Assembly: GCF_039535785.1 (NCBI RefSeq)
Contig: NZ_BAAAXV010000001.1
Span: 2,356,001 to 2,420,000, forward strand
Source of the DNA: Nonomuraea helvata
GTDB taxonomy: Bacteria; Actinomycetota; Actinomycetes; Streptosporangiales; Streptosporangiaceae
DNA length: 64,000 nucleotides
Direction: 5' to 3'
Each line of letters starts with the position of its first letter. The first letter of the stretch is position 1. The notes under the pieces were generated by a model. That model was not told the DNA's origin. It made no database searches and was given only the letters and a program-made list of their open reading frames with translations. Of the stretch, positions 16,504 to 26,039 are shown in pieces. The translations under genes and the position numbers were made by a program.

Positions 16504-17145
16504 TCAGCCCGCAGCAGAAACCAATCCACTCTCGTACGCCGCGATAACAAGCTGCGCCCGGTCTCGAGCTTCCAACTTGGCCAGCAACCTGGTGATGTGA
16601 GTCTTCACCGTAGCCAGGCTGACCTGCAGATATTCCGCAATCTCCCCATTGGACAGCCCGCGGGCGATCAACATCAGTACCTCGCGTTCGCGCTCCGTAA
16701 CGCCGTCCAGCCCTTTCGCCCGGGGAAGGGCAGGGGTACGCGTGAACTCCTCGATCAACCTACGCGTAACCGTCGGCGCCAGCAACGCCTCTCCACCTGC
16801 GACCACCCGAATAGCGGCGAGCAACTCCGCAGGCGGCGTGTCCTTCAGCAAAAACCCACTGGCCCCAGCCCGAAGCGCATCATAAACATAAGCGTCAAGG
16901 TCGAACATGGTCACTACAAGGACCCGCGAAACATCTTTGATCCGGCGCGTAGCCTCAATCCCATCCATTTCCGGCATCCGTACGTCCATAAGCACCACGT
17001 CCGGCCGCTCCTCCAAAGCAACCGAAACCGCCTCGCCCCCGGTGGACGCCTCTCCCACTACGGTCAGGTCAGGCTCGGAGTCGACGAGCACGCGAAAGCT
17101 TCCCCTGAGCAACGCCTGATCGTCGGCGATAACCACGCGGATCAC
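16504..17145 (-). CDS. NarL/LuxR-family response regulator
   Basis: This is the output half of a two-component system. Residues 1-120 are a receiver domain with acidic pocket DD (8-9), phosphoacceptor Asp54 ([12 protein letters not shown]) and conserved Lys (FLLKDTPP). Residues about 145-213 are a LuxR-type helix-turn-helix ([25 protein letters not shown] form, [17 protein letters not shown]). The start overlaps the kinase stop by four bases. It probably controls the adjacent divergent ABC exporter operon, the usual arrangement for this class. Confidence 0.95.
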   Translation of the reverse strand: MIRVVIADDQALLRGSFRVLVDSEPDLTVVGEASTGGEAVSVALEERPDVVLMDVRMPEMDGIEATRRIKDVSRVLVVTMFDLDAYVYDALRAGASGFLLKDTPPAELLAAIRVVAGGEALLAPTVTRRLIEEFTRTPALPRAKGLDGVTEREREVLMLIARGLSNGEIAEYLQVSLATVKTHITRLLAKLEARDRAQLVIAAYESGLVSAAG

Positions 17146-18491
17146 GAAACCTCCTCATACGGCAGCGCGGCGAAAACGCGGAACCCTCGACCGGGGAGGC
17201 TCCCGGCGTCGAACTCTCCGCCGTACATCATGACCCGCTCCCGCATGCCGATCAGGCCATGCCCGGTGCCCACAGAAGGCGCCGTACGTCTTCCAGGCCC
17301 GTCATCCACCACTTCGATCCGTACACACTTGCCATCGGCGACCACGGAAACCCGGCAACGAGCACGGGGGGCATGTTTGATGACGTTGGTGAGCGCCTCC
17401 TGCACGATGCGATAAGCCGACACCTCTACCCCCTCGGGCAACCGTCCCAGATCCCCGGCCTTGCCCTTACGCCGTTCACCGCTGCCCCCGACGCGCGCCT
17501 CACCGCCGATCCGCACCGCACCACCATCTTCGATCCCAGCGTTGCCACCGCCCCCGAGCCGAGCGTCACCGCTACTGCCGAGCCGCCACCCTGCATCGCC
17601 GTCCCCGATCCGTACCTCATCGCGGCCACCGATCCGCATCTGGAGCCGAACCTCGATCCCCGCCAGCCGAGCCTGCTCCACCAGGCCCTGGATCCCCGTC
17701 AGACCTGGTGCGGGAACGAGGTCGGGCTCAGACGTGGACCTCAGCACACCGAGCAAATGGCGCATCTCCACCAGCGCACTACGACTCGCCGTCTCGATGA
17801 CGCGCAACGCGTCATGCGCCTCGTCCGGTCTGGTCGCCATCACATGGTTGGCCACTCCCGCTTTGACCGCGATCAGCCCCACGCTGTGTGTGACCACGTC
17901 GTGCAGTTCGCGGGCGATCCGTAACCGTTCCTCGGTCACCGCCTGCGCCGCCAGCCGCTCAGTGTCGCGCGCCGCATAGAACCTGCGCTCCTGCATGGCC
18001 CGGCCCACCGTCCACGCACCGCCGAGCGCCGCGATCCCTATGAGCGGCTGGTCGAGATGCAGCAGCCATCCGGGCGCGCTCTCGCGTGGGGCACCTGCTG
18101 CAGTAAGGCCGAAGAGCGAGACAACGCTCAACCCGCCGACGATGGCCGACGTCGGGACGACAGCGCCGAGTCGGCCGGAGAGGGCGACGACATAGAGCGC
18201 GTACGCGGGCGCGAGATAAGCGAACTTAACAGCGTCGACCAGCGCGGCGAAGACGGCCACCACCAGGGTGAAGCAGAAGACGGGCAAGGGCCACAGCCTT
18301 CGCACGGCCAGCGGCAGCCCCAGCCCGAGAGGAATGGCGATCCTCATCCAGGGCGGCAGCGCGGTCGCGTTCACCGACACCGTCAATGATGTGAACGAGA
18401 AGCACATCCCCGCTGCCAGATCGAGCATGACCAGCTGGTGACGGCGCAGGCGCCTGGCGAAGAAGGGATGAGTGTCGTCCACGCGTTGCAC
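17142..18491 (-). CDS. Sensor histidine kinase (HisKA_3 type) with Gly-rich insertion
   Basis: This is a membrane sensor kinase partner of the NarL-type regulator. Residues 1-170 carry about five hydrophobic segments. The dimerisation/phosphoacceptor motif is ARELHDVVTHSVG with His197. The ATPase domain has the N-box EALTNVIKHAP, DDGPGR and GTGHGLIGMRERV. The kinase is usually about 380-400 residues in this family. Here about 65 extra residues (286-350) of imperfect R-I/L-G-G/D repeats separate the phosphoacceptor helix from the ATPase domain, just before LPEGVEVSAYRIVQEALTN. It diverges from the ABC transporter genes over about 100 bases. Confidence 0.93.
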   Translation of the reverse strand: MQRVDDTHPFFARRLRRHQLVMLDLAAGMCFSFTSLTVSVNATALPPWMRIAIPLGLGLPLAVRRLWPLPVFCFTLVVAVFAALVDAVKFAYLAPAYALYVVALSGRLGAVVPTSAIVGGLSVVSLFGLTAAGAPRESAPGWLLHLDQPLIGIAALGGAWTVGRAMQERRFYAARDTERLAAQAVTEERLRIARELHDVVTHSVGLIAVKAGVANHVMATRPDEAHDALRVIETASRSALVEMRHLLGVLRSTSEPDLVPAPGLTGIQGLVEQARLAGIEVRLQMRIGGRDEVRIGDGDAGWRLGSSGDARLGGGGNAGIEDGGAVRIGGEARVGGSGERRKGKAGDLGRLPEGVEVSAYRIVQEALTNVIKHAPRARCRVSVVADGKCVRIEVVDDGPGRRTAPSVGTGHGLIGMRERVMMYGGEFDAGSLPGRGFRVFAALPYEEVS

Positions 18492-18595
18492 GGTAGCCGC
18501 TACGGCGGCCGCCGCACGTCAACCCAGGGTCTGACCTTGAGATTCGAACCGTGGTCCGACGCGCCGGCGACCCGCGGTCCCGCATCCTTTACGCC

Positions 18596-19315
18596 GTGAT
18601 CGAACTCCAGCACCTCACAAAGCGCTACGGCGACACACTCGCCGTGGACGACCTGTCCTTCAAGGTCGAGCCGGGCCACGTGACCGGCTTCCTCGGCCCC
18701 AACGGCGCCGGCAAGTCCACCACCATGCGCCTGATCCTCGGCCTCGACGCCCCGACCTCAGGCCAGGCATTGGTCAACGGCCGCCGCTACATCTCGTTCA
18801 GCAAGCCCATGCGCGAGGTCGGCGCGCTCCTCGACGCGAGTGCCGTCCACGGCGGCCGCAGCGCCTACAATCACCTGCTCTCCCTGGCCCGCACCAACGA
18901 CATCGGCCCCACACGGGTGGCCGAGGTGCTCGACCAAGTCGGGCTGACAAGCGTGGCACGCAAACGGGTGAGCGGGTTCTCGCTCGGCATGAAACAGCGG
19001 CTCGGCATAGCGTCGGCGCTGCTCGGCGATCCAGGGGTGTTGATGTTCGACGAGCCGGTGAACGGCCTGGACCCCGACGGCGTGCGCTGGATCCGCGACC
19101 TCATGCGCTCGCTGGCCGCGGAAGGCCGCACGATCCTGCTCTCCAGCCATCTGATGAGCGAGATGGCCCTGACGGCCGAGCGCATCGTCATCGTCGGCCG
19201 CGGCAAGCTGATCACCGAGGCCACCGTCGCAGAGCTCACCGCGCGCTACCCGTCGCTCGAAGACGCCTACCTGGCCCTGACCGCCGACAGTGTGCAGTAC
19301 GGCGCGGTCCGGTGA
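18596..19315 (+). CDS. ABC transporter ATP-binding protein
   Basis: This is the motor subunit of an ABC-2-type exporter. The 239-residue protein has Walker A GPNGAGKST, a Q-loop region, the signature SGFSLGMKQRLGIASAL (SLGMK variant), Walker B VLMFDEPVNGLDPDG and the switch His in LLSSHLMSEM. The start is placed at GTG 18596 (VIELQHLTKRYGD), where the family begins; an earlier in-frame GTG at 18551 would add 15 atypical residues. The stop overlaps the next gene's GTG (19312). Regulation by the divergent two-component system is likely; this pairing is common for peptide-antibiotic resistance exporters. Confidence 0.95.
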   Translation: MIELQHLTKRYGDTLAVDDLSFKVEPGHVTGFLGPNGAGKSTTMRLILGLDAPTSGQALVNGRRYISFSKPMREVGALLDASAVHGGRSAYNHLLSLARTNDIGPTRVAEVLDQVGLTSVARKRVSGFSLGMKQRLGIASALLGDPGVLMFDEPVNGLDPDGVRWIRDLMRSLAAEGRTILLSSHLMSEMALTAERIVIVGRGKLITEATVAELTARYPSLEDAYLALTADSVQYGAVR

Positions 19316-20076
19316 AGGCCGTCGTCTCCTCCGAGTGGCTGAAGCTGCGCTCGGTGACCTCCACTTACCACACGCTGGGCACGGCAGCCATGACGGTGCT
19401 TCTCGGCGTGGTTTGGACCCTCTACGTGAGCGGCCTGGCCGACGAGCGGGGATCGCTGACTGCCGCAGCCCCTGAGCGCGGCTTCCTCCCACTCATTCAG
19501 ATCAGCCTGGCGGTGCTCGGAGTGCTTACGATCACCTCCGAGTACGCCACCGGAACGATCCGCACCAGCCTGACCGTCACCCCGAAACGCGGCACATTAC
19601 TTCTGGCCAAAGCGGGGATCGTGGGCCTGACCACGTTCATCGCCGCCAACGCGATCCTTCTGATCACCTACTCGACGAGCCGCCTGATAGCAAACGGTCA
19701 CGAGCTGGGCTTCAACGACACATCATTAGCCGACGACCTGGTGATGCTGCTCGCCTCCGGTCTCTCGGTGACCGCACTGGCACTGGTGGGTCTCGGCCTC
19801 GGCACCGCCCTCCGCTCAACGGCAGGAGCGATCGTCTCGGTCGTGGCGCTGCTGTTCGTGCTTCCGGGCGTCGTCAACTACTTGCCCCCACCCTGGAACG
19901 CCCGCGTGGCCACTCTGCTTCTACCGAACCTCGTCCCTCAAATAGCGGACCAGCGCCTCTCCTCACGCCTGGGCGACGGCTTCCTACCTCCCTGGGCCGC
20001 ACTGTCCATACTCCTCGCGTACCCGCTCATCGCCCTGGTCGTCGGCTATTACCAGCTCAACCGGAGAGACCCATGA
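19312..20076 (+). CDS. ABC-2 type exporter permease 1
   Basis: This 254-residue membrane protein has about six helices. It begins VVSSEWLKLRSVTSTYHTLG, the cytoplasmic signature SEW-K-RS-ST of this permease family. ITSEYATGTIRTSLTVTPKRG is the conserved loop before the third helix. It is translated from GTG 19312, overlapping the ATPase stop. It is a paralogue of the next permease, and the two may form a heterodimer with the shared ATPase. Confidence 0.9.
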   Translation: MKAVVSSEWLKLRSVTSTYHTLGTAAMTVLLGVVWTLYVSGLADERGSLTAAAPERGFLPLIQISLAVLGVLTITSEYATGTIRTSLTVTPKRGTLLLAKAGIVGLTTFIAANAILLITYSTSRLIANGHELGFNDTSLADDLVMLLASGLSVTALALVGLGLGTALRSTAGAIVSVVALLFVLPGVVNYLPPPWNARVATLLLPNLVPQIADQRLSSRLGDGFLPPWAALSILLAYPLIALVVGYYQLNRRDP

Positions 20077-20205
20077 GCACTCACTCCATGGTGCTCCCAT
20101 CCCACCAGAGCTTCACTCGACCCGATTCGATGGACACCGCATGAACGCACCCACCCCAGCGCCGCGCACTCATATGCACCGCCTCCGCCCTGAACGGAGG
20201 CAACC

Positions 20206-20982
20206 ATGAGCGTTCTCTCCTCAGAATGGCTGAAGGTCCGTTCCGTCCGCTCGACGTATCTGATCCTCGGCCTCAGCCTCGGCGCGGTACTCCTCGGATT
20301 CGGACTCGCCGTGATGGCCGCTCACATGTACGACAGCGCTCCCGCCGCCAAACGGCCAAGCGCCCGCATAGCAGACCTGGAGGAAGCGGTCGTGATCGTG
20401 CCCCAGCTGTGCATGGGCATTCTGGGCACACTCGCCATTACCTCCGAGTACGTAACCGGCCTAATCAGAACGAGCCTGACCGTCGTCCCCCGCCGCTGGC
20501 CCATACTCGCCGCCAAGTCCACGGTCATGGGCACACTGGGCCTGCTCGTCGGCTCAGCGGCGGTTTTCGGCACCTATTTCGTCACCCAATGGGTGCTGGG
20601 AGATCGTTTCTCCGGCGCGTACACCAGCGCCTTTCTGGACAGGCTGCCGCTCCTGACCACTCTCAGCCTCACCGTGCCGACGTTCGCACTGCTCGGCCTG
20701 GCCTTGGGCGCGCTGTTGCGCTCCGCCGCCGCGGCGATCGCCATCATGGTCGGCCTCGTGTACGTGATCCCCATCATCATCGGCAACATCCCGGAGCCGT
20801 GGAGCGACCGTCTCGGCTCGCTGATGATCGGCGCGCTCCCCCGCGAAATCACCGGCGACATCATCACCACGTCGGTCTATGGCTACCTCTTGCCGCCGGC
20901 GGTGGCTGCCGCGGCGCTCGTCGCCTACGCAGCAGTCCCTTTGGTGGTCGCAGGTTGGCTGGTACGCCGGAGGGACGCCTGA
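20206..20982 (+). CDS. ABC-2 type exporter permease 2
   Basis: This 258-residue paralogue of permease 1 shares the N-terminal VLSSEWLKVRSVRSTYLILG and the ITSEYVTGLIRTSLTVVPRR loop, with about six membrane helices and the C-terminal RRRDA. ATG 20206 has GGAGGCAACC upstream. A 129-base gap separates it from permease 1 and contains no gene. It is probably part of the same exporter complex. Confidence 0.9.
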   Translation: MSVLSSEWLKVRSVRSTYLILGLSLGAVLLGFGLAVMAAHMYDSAPAAKRPSARIADLEEAVVIVPQLCMGILGTLAITSEYVTGLIRTSLTVVPRRWPILAAKSTVMGTLGLLVGSAAVFGTYFVTQWVLGDRFSGAYTSAFLDRLPLLTTLSLTVPTFALLGLALGALLRSAAAAIAIMVGLVYVIPIIIGNIPEPWSDRLGSLMIGALPREITGDIITTSVYGYLLPPAVAAAALVAYAAVPLVVAGWLVRRRDA

Positions 20983-21062
20983 GATGTCCGCGGTCGGATA
21001 GGCGGCGCACAGGCCAGCGGCCAACGCGAGCCTCAAGGACCCAGGGCGCCTGAGGACCCCCG

Positions 21063-21094
21063 CGGTACGGCAGGCGAGAAGTCCTGCCGTACCG
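21063..21094. terminator. Hairpin terminator between permease 2 and rnj
   Basis: CGGTACGGCAGG (21063-21074) and CCTGCCGTACCG (21083-21094) form a perfect 12-bp stem with an 8-base loop between two convergent genes. Confidence 0.85.
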
Positions 21095-21103
21095 TCCGGA
21101 GAC

Positions 21104-22789
21104 TCAGACCTCGAGCACCACCGGGATGATCATGGGTCGGCGGCGGTAAGTGTCACTGACCCAGCGCCCCACCGTGCGGCGGACCACCCGGCGGATCTCC
21201 TGCATGTCGACCACGCCGTCCGCGGCCTTCTCCTCGAGGGCCCGCTGGATCTGCGGGATGAACTCGTCGAACTGGGCGGGATCGATGCCGGAACCCCGCG
21301 CGTGGATCTCCGGACCGGCAGTGAGCTTGCCCGTGTTGGAGTCCACCACGACGACCACGGAGATGAACCCCTCGTCGCCGAGGATCCGGCGGTCCTTCAA
21401 CGAGGTGTCGGTGATCTCGCCAACAGACGAGCCGTCGACGTAGACGTACCCGGCGTGAACCGCTCCGACGATCTTCGCCCGGCCGTCGACCAGGTCCACC
21501 ACGACCCCGTCCTCGGCGATCACGATGTGGTCCTCGGGCACGCCGGTGAGAGCGGCCAGCTTGGCGTGGGCACGCAGATGGCGCCATTCGCCGTGTACGG
21601 GCATGAAGTTCGACGGACGTGTCAGGTTCAGCACGTACAGGAGCTCGCCGGCGGCCGCGTGGCCGGAGACGTGCACCTTGGCGTTGCCCTTGTGTACGAC
21701 ACGGGCGCCCCACCTGGTCAGACCGTTGATCACCTTGTTGACCGCGGTCTCGTTCCCTGGCACCAGCGACGAGGCCAGGAGCACGGTGTCGCCTTCGGCG
21801 ATGCGGATCGGGTGATCGCGGTTGGCCATTCTGGACAGCGCCGCCATGGGCTCGCCCTGGGACCCGGTGCAGATCAGCACCACGTCCTCCGGCGGCCACT
21901 CCTCGATGTCGCGCGAGTCGACGATCAGCTCCGGCGGCACCTTGAGATATCCCAGGTCGCGGGCCACGCCCATGTTGCGCACCATCGAACGGCCGACCAG
22001 GGCGACCTTGCGACGGTGCTTGGCGGCGGCGTCCATCACCTGCTGGATGCGGTGCACGTGCGAGGCGAAGCTCGCCACGATGACCCGCTGCTCCGAGGTG
22101 CGGATCACTTCATCGATGACCGGCCCGATCTCGCGCTCGCTGGTGACAAATCCTGGCACCTCGGCGTTGGTGGAGTCGGACATCAGCAGGTCGACGCCCT
22201 CGGTGCCGAGCCTGGCGAAGCCGCCGAGGTCGGTGAGACGGCCATCGCTCGGCAGCTGGTCCATACGGAAGTCGCCGGTGTGCAGGACTATGCCGGCAGG
22301 CGTCCTGATGGCGACGGCCAGCGCGTCGGGGATCGAGTGGTTGACCGCGAGGAACTCGCAGTCGAAAGGCCCGAAGACGTGCCGTTCACCCTCGATGACT
22401 TCGACTTTGGTGGGTTGGATCCTGTGCTCGGTGAGCTTGGCCTCGATCAGCGCAAGCGTGAGCCTGGACCCGATGAGCGGAATGTTGCGCCGCTCGCGCA
22501 GCAGGTATGGCACCGCCCCGATGTGGTCTTCGTGGGCGTGCGTCAGCACCACGGCTTCGACGTCGTCGAGCCGGTCCCTGATGTATTCGAAGTCGGGCAG
22601 GATGAGGTCGACGCCCGGCTGCTCGGGCTCGGGGAAGAGCACCCCGCAGTCGACGATCAGCAGACGGCCGTCATATTCGAAGACGGCCATGTTCCTGCCG
22701 ATCTCCCCCAACCCGCCGAGCGCGACGATGCGCAGGCCGCCATCAGGCAGCGTGGGCGGGGGGCCAAGCTCAGGATGCGGATGGCTCAT
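21104..22789 (-). CDS. rnj: Ribonuclease J
   Basis: This metallo-beta-lactamase/beta-CASP ribonuclease has 5'-exo and endonuclease activity in mRNA decay and rRNA maturation. The 561-residue protein carries the zinc motif HAHEDHIG, HTGDFRMD, SDSTNA, the beta-CASP motif ASFASHVHRIQQV, VHVSGHAAAGEL and FMPVHGEWRHL. All catalytic residues are present. ATG 22787-22789 follows shortly after dapA on the same strand, the standard actinobacterial dapA-rnj pair. In many relatives ftsK follows soon after; here it lies about 20 kb away. Confidence 0.97.
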   Translation of the reverse strand: MSHPHPELGPPPTLPDGGLRIVALGGLGEIGRNMAVFEYDGRLLIVDCGVLFPEPEQPGVDLILPDFEYIRDRLDDVEAVVLTHAHEDHIGAVPYLLRERRNIPLIGSRLTLALIEAKLTEHRIQPTKVEVIEGERHVFGPFDCEFLAVNHSIPDALAVAIRTPAGIVLHTGDFRMDQLPSDGRLTDLGGFARLGTEGVDLLMSDSTNAEVPGFVTSEREIGPVIDEVIRTSEQRVIVASFASHVHRIQQVMDAAAKHRRKVALVGRSMVRNMGVARDLGYLKVPPELIVDSRDIEEWPPEDVVLICTGSQGEPMAALSRMANRDHPIRIAEGDTVLLASSLVPGNETAVNKVINGLTRWGARVVHKGNAKVHVSGHAAAGELLYVLNLTRPSNFMPVHGEWRHLRAHAKLAALTGVPEDHIVIAEDGVVVDLVDGRAKIVGAVHAGYVYVDGSSVGEITDTSLKDRRILGDEGFISVVVVVDSNTGKLTAGPEIHARGSGIDPAQFDEFIPQIQRALEEKAADGVVDMQEIRRVVRRTVGRWVSDTYRRRPMIIPVVLEV

Positions 22790-22843
22790 GCCTGGCCCCC
22801 ACGGTCAGATCGTGTTCTCAAAACTTCTGGTTCCTCCCCGTTC

Positions 22844-23761
22844 CTATGTGTCTGTCAACTTCACCCCGCCGGCTACCAGGCAAGCACGCAGCTCGGCGAT
22901 TTGCTTCTCTGTCGCGTCCACGAGCGGCAGCCGTACCGGCCCCGCTGGGACGCCCACCATGCTCAGTGCCGCCTTCGCCATGATCGCGCCACCCGCGCGG
23001 AGCATGATCCCGTCCACCACGGGGGCCACCTGGCTGTGGATGGCCAGGGCTTGGGCGACGTCGCCATTCTTGTGCAAGTGGATCATGCTTGCCAGCTCGG
23101 CGCCCACCACGTGTCCGACGACGCTGACGAACCCCGCCGCACCGAGGGAGAGCCAGGCGAGATTGAGCAGGTCGTCGCCGGAGTAGAAGGCGAGATCGGT
23201 CGCGCTCATCACCTGGCTGGCGGCGAAGAGGTCCCCCTTCGCGTCCTTTACGGCCACGATGCGTTCGTGCTGCGCCAGCCGGAGCAAGGTCTCCGTCTTG
23301 ATCGGCACGCCGCTGCGTCCCGGAATGTCGTACAGCATAACCGGAAGGCCGGTCGCGTCGGCGACGGCGGTGAAGTGCTGATACAGCCCCTCTTGCGGAG
23401 GCTTGTTGTAATAGGGCGTCACCAGCAGCAGGCCGTGCGCGCCGGCGCGTGCCGCCTGCTTCGCGAGCTCGACACTGTGGCGGGTGTCGTTGGTGCCCGC
23501 CCCTGCCACCACGGTCGCGCGATCGCCTACCGCCTCGAGGACGGCGCTGACGATGCGCTGCTTCTCCTCATCCGTGGTGGTGGGCGACTCACCGGTCGTC
23601 CCGTTGACGATCAGGCCGTCGTTGTGCTGCTCGTCCACCAGATACGTGGCAAGACGTCGCACAGCCGCATAATCAACCTCGCCGTCAGGAGTGAACGGCG
23701 TGACCATCGCGGTCAGCATGCGGCCGAAGGGCGCGTCTGTGGTTCCAGTTGGCGATGCCAT
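22844..23761 (-). CDS. dapA: 4-hydroxy-tetrahydrodipicolinate synthase
   Basis: This enzyme condenses pyruvate with aspartate semialdehyde in lysine and diaminopimelate biosynthesis. The 305-residue TIM barrel starts MASPTGTTDAPFGRMLTAMVTPFTPDGEVD and has GTTGESPTTTDEEK, the catalytic Tyr in MLYDIPGRSG and the Schiff-base Lys in VAVKDAKGD. It ends with the usual helical domain. An upstream GTG-type start would add 27 residues unlike the family. Its pathway partner dapB lies about 30 kb away (53984-54721) on the same strand; the two are usually close neighbours. Confidence 0.96.
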   Translation of the reverse strand: MASPTGTTDAPFGRMLTAMVTPFTPDGEVDYAAVRRLATYLVDEQHNDGLIVNGTTGESPTTTDEEKQRIVSAVLEAVGDRATVVAGAGTNDTRHSVELAKQAARAGAHGLLLVTPYYNKPPQEGLYQHFTAVADATGLPVMLYDIPGRSGVPIKTETLLRLAQHERIVAVKDAKGDLFAASQVMSATDLAFYSGDDLLNLAWLSLGAAGFVSVVGHVVGAELASMIHLHKNGDVAQALAIHSQVAPVVDGIMLRAGGAIMAKAALSMVGVPAGPVRLPLVDATEKQIAELRACLVAGGVKLTDT

Positions 23762-24148
23762 AGTGCGAACGCTACCTGGATTCAGAAATTCCTTGGACGC
23801 CGCCACCCCGCTTTGCCTGCCCGGAGGCGCCTTTTGCCCCATTTCACGGGCATCTCGGAGGCTTCCCTCAAGACGACACCCTCCTCACCTAGACCCTTCG
23901 GCCGCAGCCAGGCATTTCATACGAATCACGCCGTGTCCCTACCCAGAAGATCCGCTCATACGTCGGCTACCACCGTTGCCGAGCGACCGTACGCGTACAA
24001 GACCACTCAAGCCATCGACTGGCGACGCCACGCCACCCATAGGCGTGGGGGTGGCAGCCGCTGCACTCGGCGGGGCCTGGAAGGGCGGGCCCCCGACGCA
24101 CATAAGATCGCGCCACACCTCACGGACGTTGCCGAAGAGCTCGAGTCC
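23762..24148. other. Intergenic region, no gene seen
   Basis: These 387 bases hold the dapA promoter side and the tail of the acetyltransferase gene's downstream region. Open frames here lack coding features, and I see no strong repeat or RNA fold. Confidence 0.5.
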
Positions 24149-24595
24149 CTAGCGTGGCAGTTCGATCTGGTACCGGATGAAGCCCCGATTCTCGGCCACT
24201 TTGTCGTACAAGCTGCGGGCTGTGGTGTTGGACTCGTGCGTGTTCCAGTACACGCGGGAGCAGCCGCGTTCGCGGGCCCAGTCGGTCACGGCTTCGATCA
24301 ACGCGCGGCCCACGCCTTTGCCTCGGGCCTCTGAAGCGGTGAACAGATCCTGGAGATAGCACACGTCGGTGTCAGGGGCGGAGGTGTTCGCGTGGGTGAA
24401 GAAGTGGGTGATGCCCACGAGTTTGCCGTCCAGCTTCGCGCCGAAGGCGTGCATGCGGGTGTTCGCTTGGAACTCCTGCCATGCGCGGTCGTACATCTCG
24501 TCCGGCTCTACCCGCTGGTAGAAGTCGATGTACGCGCGGAACAAGCCTTCCCAAGCGTCTCGGTCAGACGGAAGGAGCTTGCCGATGTCAATCAT
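24149..24595 (-). CDS. GNAT-family N-acetyltransferase
   Basis: This 148-residue acetyl-CoA-dependent acetyltransferase starts MIDIGKLLPSDRDAWEGLFRAYIDFY. Motif A is LQDLFTASEARGKGVGRALIEAV (RGKGVG binds the CoA pyrophosphate), followed by VYWNTHESNTTARSLYDKVAENRGFIRYQ. GAGGAAA lies before ATG 24593-24595. The longer open frame upstream lacks family similarity. The substrate is unknown. It is the first gene of the accessory block next to dapA. Confidence 0.9.
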   Translation of the reverse strand: MIDIGKLLPSDRDAWEGLFRAYIDFYQRVEPDEMYDRAWQEFQANTRMHAFGAKLDGKLVGITHFFTHANTSAPDTDVCYLQDLFTASEARGKGVGRALIEAVTDWARERGCSRVYWNTHESNTTARSLYDKVAENRGFIRYQIELPR

Positions 24596-25277
24596 GAGAT
24601 TTCCTCTTGCTTGCTTGTGCAACCCGAAGTGAGCGCAGGTAGGGACTGTGGGATGGCTCGGCGATTCGGGGAGATGTTCCGATGGGAGTCGACGCCACAA
24701 CCTAGGAGAAAGTGGCCCTCCGAGGTACGGCCACTATGCGGCCAGATCAGGGGACCACTGGTGTGCGCCCGGTGTCGCCGGGGTCAGGTCGTGTCACGAG
24801 GCGGCGGCGACGTGCGTACTGCGGGGGCTCCGATGCATACGCGGACGTCCGTCGCCGATTGCCTCCAAGGGAGTGGGCGGACGGCTGGCCCGAGCGGGCA
24901 GGGGCGCCCTTGGGGAAACGGCCACGAGCGGGGCGGCGGCATCCGGCGTGGTCAGCGGCCCCATGCTCGAGTGGCTGTGCAGAAGGGCTCGCCGTACCGA
25001 TCAAGAACCGCCCAGACCAGCTCTGATACGCGGCCCAAGCACCACGGAAACCCCAACCAGCACACATTGGAAGAGGCCGCCGATATGTGCTCGGGGGTAC
25101 ACACATCGACGACCTCTATCGGAGAATCGGCACCCCTTACACCGGCGTTACAGGGTTTCTCCGATAATTTTCTGCCATCGCAAAGTTGGGGCTCCAACAG
25201 CCTTCGATGACGGTCGGTTACCTGCCGAATACGGCAACATGGGGCAACGCCTCACACGAACCCCCAGGGATGGACTA
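24596..25277. other. 682-base divergent intergenic region
   Basis: The region lies between the acetyltransferase and the GntR/UTRA regulator. Open frames on both strands are G/C-rich shadows without recognisable domains. A locally AT-richer stretch at about 25130-25200 may hold the regulator promoter. Confidence 0.4.
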
Positions 25278-25994
25278 GTGGCCACCTCAGATCCGGTCTA
25301 CCTGCGTGTCGTCGAAGACATTCGGCGACAGATCACCGACGGCGCCCTTCCCCCCGGCGCGCCGATCCCATCGCGGGCGCAGCTGACCCGTAAATATCAG
25401 GTCGGCGAGACAGCAGCCCGGCACGCGCTACGCGTGCTCGCGGGCGAAGGCCTCATCATCGGCCGCGTAGGCTCGGGTCATTACGTCAGGGAACGTCCTG
25501 ACCTGACAGCCCTCTACCGATGGCGGTTTCTCGATCACCCCGCCCCCTTCGCGGCCGACCTGCAGTCTCAGGGCAGGCGCGTGACGTGGGACTGGCACAG
25601 CGAGCCGACCGAAGCCGGACCCGACATCGCCAGACGCCTGCGCCTCAGCGAGTCGACCACGCTGACCAAGACGCACTACATCTTTCGCGGCGAGGGCAAA
25701 CCCCTGCAGCTCGCCACCTCGTACGAGCCGCTGGAGTTCGCCCCCCATTCGGAGGAGGAGCGGCGGAGCCTGGTCGCGCGGATGTTCGCGCACGGCGTGA
25801 AGATCACCGAGGTCGTCGAGAGCGTGCACACCCGCGTTCCCCGCCCGGTGGAGAGCGACGCGCTCGATCTGGCGGCCGGCGTCCACGTCCTGCACATCGA
25901 ACGCACCCACTGGGCCGGCGACCGTCCCGTGGAGACGAGCGACATCGTCATCCCAGGCGACCGCTTCAGAGTCACGTACAGCATGCCCGTCTAG
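25278..25994 (+). CDS. GntR/HutC-family regulator with UTRA domain
   Basis: This 238-residue repressor has an N-terminal GntR winged helix (VYLRVVEDIRRQITDGALPPG, SRAQLTRKYQVGETAARHALRVLAGEGLI) and a C-terminal UTRA ligand-binding domain (LRLSESTTLTKTHYIFRGEGKPLQLATSYEP, VTYSMPV end). GTG 25278 has AGGGA seven bases upstream; an ATG at 25239 is a possible alternative. The next stretch on the minus strand is a decayed dehydrogenase, perhaps a former target. The ligand cannot be read from sequence. Confidence 0.92.
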   Translation: MATSDPVYLRVVEDIRRQITDGALPPGAPIPSRAQLTRKYQVGETAARHALRVLAGEGLIIGRVGSGHYVRERPDLTALYRWRFLDHPAPFAADLQSQGRRVTWDWHSEPTEAGPDIARRLRLSESTTLTKTHYIFRGEGKPLQLATSYEPLEFAPHSEEERRSLVARMFAHGVKITEVVESVHTRVPRPVESDALDLAAGVHVLHIERTHWAGDRPVETSDIVIPGDRFRVTYSMPV

Positions 25995-26039
25995 CCCGAA
26001 ACACCCCGGCTCCGGGCGAATCCGCTGTCCCCCACCGCC

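Noticed and set aside
21302-24334. 1010-codon plus-strand frame across rnj and dapA
   Set aside because: Entirely antisense to two clearly conserved genes with intact catalytic motifs; a typical long shadow frame.
24712-25106. Overlapping frames on both strands between the GNAT and GntR/UTRA genes
   Set aside because: Arg/Pro/Gly-rich low-complexity translations without domain features or ribosome-binding sites.
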